A DNA stretch of 57,768 nt from Planctomycetota bacterium (GTDB lineage Bacteria; Planctomycetota; Planctomycetia; Pirellulales; PALSA-1355), in NCBI GenBank assembly GCA_003389325.1, contig QQVE01000012.1:1-57768 (forward strand), read 5' to 3'. The notes under the pieces were generated by a model. That model saw nothing but the letters and a program-made list of their open reading frames with translations, had not been told where the DNA came from and searched no databases. The position numbers and the translations under genes are program-made. This document shows positions 55,641 through 57,768 of this stretch, one piece after another (positions within the stretch are counted from its first letter, which is position 1; every line of letters starts with the position of its first letter).

Positions 55641-56399
55641 ATGTCCAACACGGTGTCCAACGTGGCCCTGATCCTGCGGAGCCTGGTTTCCCTGGTCATC
55701 CTGGGATTGTTGGGCACCGGGGGATTTGTCGCCTATCGCGCCTTTGACGAGCGTTCGGCGCTGGAGCGCGAGCTGTCGGAAAAATCGGCCGAGCTGGCAA
55801 AGTTGGCCGCAGACAACGCCGAGCTGACCAAGGAAAACGCCCGGCTCGATCTGGCGCTGCGGCTGCTCAAAGTCGATCATCGCGTGGCCCAGGTCGAGGT
55901 GCTCGATCAGCAGGACGGCGAGCGCCCCACGACGCGCTTTCGGTTCGTCGAAATGACCGAAGACGGCACGCCGATCGGCGAGGAGAAGGTGTTCACCATC
56001 GAGGGCGACCGGCTGTACGTCGATGCCCTGGTGATCAAGTACGACGACAAGCTGATCGAAAGCAACGATCCGCTCCGCTCGACGTCGGTGTGCCTGTTCG
56101 AGCGCGTATTCGGCGAGTTCCAGGAGCCGAGCAAAGGGTTTCCGCTCGACGCCCAGGACTCGCGGCCGGCCGTCTACAGCCAGGGCAAGGAAATGACGCC
56201 CGAGGAGCGCGAAATCTGGGACAACTTCTGGGAATACGCCAACAGCCCGGCCAAGGCCCAGGCAGCCGGCGTGCGGGCCGCGCATGGCGAAGCTCCCAGC
56301 ATCCGCCTTCAGCCGGGCAAGCGCTATCGCGTCGAGCTGCGCGCCAGCGGCGGGCTGTCGATCGTGCCCGAGGACGTCCCGCCCAAGGACGCCGCCTAG
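55641..56399 (+). CDS. Single-pass membrane protein with coiled coil, unknown function
   Basis: The product is 252 aa. A membrane helix (LVSLVILGLLGTGGFVAYRA, about 15-34) is followed by a coiled coil (about 36-80: ALERELSEKSAELAKLAADN and onward). Then comes a beta-rich extracytoplasmic domain with VEMTEDGTPIGEEKVFTIEG and DRLYVDALVIKYDDKLIE. The C-terminal part has RLQPGKRYRVELRASGGLSI. No enzymatic motif is visible. A stress or envelope sensor is one possibility only. Its TAG stop shares the CTAG tetranucleotide with the TAG stop of the convergent mutY. Confidence 0.83.
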   Translation: MSNTVSNVALILRSLVSLVILGLLGTGGFVAYRAFDERSALERELSEKSAELAKLAADNAELTKENARLDLALRLLKVDHRVAQVEVLDQQDGERPTTRFRFVEMTEDGTPIGEEKVFTIEGDRLYVDALVIKYDDKLIESNDPLRSTSVCLFERVFGEFQEPSKGFPLDAQDSRPAVYSQGKEMTPEEREIWDNFWEYANSPAKAQAAGVRAAHGEAPSIRLQPGKRYRVELRASGGLSIVPEDVPPKDAA

Positions 56400-57544
56400 A
56401 CGCTCGCACGCCACGGCGAACGCGCGGCCGGGTCGTCGAGCATGCGACTCAGCTTCCGCCCGGTGACGCTCAGCGCCAGCCGCTCGAGCCCCGCCGGCTC
56501 GATCCATTGGCTCTGGCCGCCGGCCAGCCTCGACTTCGCCCCGCGGCTCGTGGCGGCGTAGCAATCGAGCGTGATCCGAAACCGCGTGACGCCGTGCTTC
56601 AGAGTCGCGAAGTGCCGCGTGCCGGCGATCGCCAGGCCGGTCTGCTCGCGCACCTTTTGCGAGAGCTCGCGCCGCGCGGCCGGCGCGCTTTCGGCTTCGA
56701 GCGGAAATCGAGGAAAGTCCCACAACCCGGCCCAGCGTTCGCCGGCGGCCCGCTTTCGCAAAAAGACCTTTCCGCCGTGCCAGACGACCACCGAGGCCTC
56801 GCGTACCGCCTCGATGGCCACGCGCGTCGCTCGCCGCGGAATCTCCTGCTGGCGTCCCTGGGCCCGGGCGGCGCATAGCGGCGCAAGACAGCACGCCAGG
56901 CAGTCGGGCGCTTTCGGTGTACAGACGAGGCTGCCCAGCTCCATCAGCGCCTGGTTGAAGTCGCCGCAACCGCGCCGCGGCAGTATCTCCTCGGCCAGCG
57001 CCCAAAGCTGCTTCTGCCCCGGGCCGCTGGCCGGATCGCCGTCGAAGGCCACCAGCCGGCTAAGCAGCCGCACGGTGTTGGCCTCGAGAATCGGCGCCTG
57101 GGCATCGTAGGCGATCGAGGCGATGGCGCCGGCCGTATAGCGCCCGATGCCCGGCAGGCTGCCGATCTCGGCGAGCGTGGTGGGAAAGTGCCCGTCAAAC
57201 CGGGCGACCATTTGGCGGGCGGCCTCGTGCATGCCGCGTGCGCGGCGATAGTAGCCCAAGCCTTCCCACAGCCGCAGTACCTCGTGCTCGTCGGCCGCCG
57301 CCAGCGCTTCGATCGTGGGAAAGGCTTCAAGAAATCGGTTGAAGTACGGCACGACCGTGGCCACCTGCGTCTGTTGCAGCATGATCTCGCTGATCCAGAT
57401 GCGGTAGGGATCGCGCGATTGCCGCCAGGGCAAGTCGCGCCGGTGGCGGCGAAACCAGGCGAGCAAGCGCCGCGCTAGCGATCGCTTCCAGGCCGCGCTC
57501 GGCATCTCGATGAGGCTGGCAGACGGCGACGGCTGGCGGGGCAT
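56396..57544 (-). CDS. mutY: A/G-specific adenine glycosylase with Glu in place of the usual catalytic Asp
   Basis: This 382-aa enzyme removes A opposite 8-oxoG. The HhH-GPD core has the Glu of WISEIMLQQTQVATV (Glu53), GLGYYRRARGMHEAA and LPGIGRYTAGAI. The 4Fe-4S ligands are Cys208-x6-Cys215-x2-Cys218-x5-Cys224. Where E. coli MutY has the catalytic Asp of LDGNVKRVL, this protein has Glu154 (PILEANTVRLLSR). The C-terminal NUDIX-like domain is present, with VFLRKRAAGERWAGLWDFPR and LKHGVTRFRITL. ATG 57544 is the likely start; Met14 is an alternative. It converges on the coiled-coil gene with a 4-nt overlap. Confidence 0.93.
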   Translation of the reverse strand: MPRQPSPSASLIEMPSAAWKRSLARRLLAWFRRHRRDLPWRQSRDPYRIWISEIMLQQTQVATVVPYFNRFLEAFPTIEALAAADEHEVLRLWEGLGYYRRARGMHEAARQMVARFDGHFPTTLAEIGSLPGIGRYTAGAIASIAYDAQAPILEANTVRLLSRLVAFDGDPASGPGQKQLWALAEEILPRRGCGDFNQALMELGSLVCTPKAPDCLACCLAPLCAARAQGRQQEIPRRATRVAIEAVREASVVVWHGGKVFLRKRAAGERWAGLWDFPRFPLEAESAPAARRELSQKVREQTGLAIAGTRHFATLKHGVTRFRITLDCYAATSRGAKSRLAGGQSQWIEPAGLERLALSVTGRKLSRMLDDPAARSPWRASV

Positions 57545-57744
57545 GAACGGACTTGGGGTCGGACGACGATGGCTGCGTACGCGGATTCTAAGAAATCGCC
57601 GCCGCGTCTCACAAGCACGCCCGCGGCGGGTGCGATCCGTCGCCCTCCCGCGTCGAGTGGACGCCGTGCAGCCGCTACAGTAGGCTCATTGGGCCGCAAC
57701 CGCGGTTCGTGGGCTCGCATTTTCATCTTGGGGAGCAATCCGGC

Positions 57745-57768
57745 TTGGGATCCAAACCGCCGAACCGT
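57745..57768 (+). CDS. Possible start of a gene cut by the window end
   Basis: GGGGAG precedes a TTG at 57745 by about 9 nt, and the frame then reads MGSKPPNR to the edge. Only eight codons are visible, so this is a weak call. Confidence 0.22.

Noticed and set aside
1..57768. CRISPR arrays, rRNA genes, insertion sequences
   Set aside because: No regularly spaced repeats, rRNA segments or transposase motifs were seen on either strand.

Overview
This window looks like a chromosomal piece of a GC-rich planctomycete, most likely in the Pirellulales. That rests on gene content, since no rRNA is present. The evidence is three ECF sigma / Ser-Thr kinase modules within 17 kb, a secreted dockerin-type protein with an Arg-rich N-terminus, a PEP-CTERM lectin, BcsC-like and TPR giants, and large conserved proteins with no recognised family.

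Layout. 1-1700 (-) is a 3'-truncated secreted dockerin-type protein. 1940-18227 holds the three sigma/kinase modules: a divergent sigma and TPR kinase; an overlapping sigma and WD40 kinase; and a sigma followed 1 nt later by a kinase with an extracytoplasmic Cache-like sensor. Between them lie two paralogous secreted proteins (6425-10027) and a membrane protein with a Gly/Cys tail (14291-15778). 18871-27207 is a beta-glucan (probably cellulose) cluster: a Tat-type GH5 hydrolase, a BcsA synthase fused to a PilZ domain and a TPR tail, and a convergent BcsC-like exporter. 27791-33508 (-) is a complete seven-gene Mrp Na+/H+ antiporter operon in which every junction is a 4-nt overlap. 34222-35073 is a PEP-CTERM L-type lectin preceded by a terminator-like hairpin.

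35747-38302 is the most unusual part. An intact tRNA-Gly(CCC) and, 2.4 kb away, an exact copy of its first 23 nt plus a promoter-like motif flank three minus-strand genes. These encode a 75-aa protein that resembles the N-terminal domain of the next product, a subtilase without a signal peptide, followed by a four-helix membrane protein. It looks like a small cargo island at a tRNA, possibly a protease-based conflict or regulatory cassette.

38362-40680 (-) carries TadE- and TadG-like pilus genes and a secreted protein. 40928-47395 is a MarR / MacA / MacB / TolC-type efflux locus; the marR gene appears to be leaderless. 47414-51361 (-) encodes a 1315-aa orphan. 51557-57544 holds a PQQ-type beta-propeller with a repetitive tail, purH and trpC overlapping at TAATG, a coiled-coil membrane protein, and a mutY whose usual catalytic Asp is Glu.

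All calls are from reading sequence; no database search was run. Functions come from motifs and family knowledge, and start codons were chosen by Shine-Dalgarno sequence, overlap and domain start.
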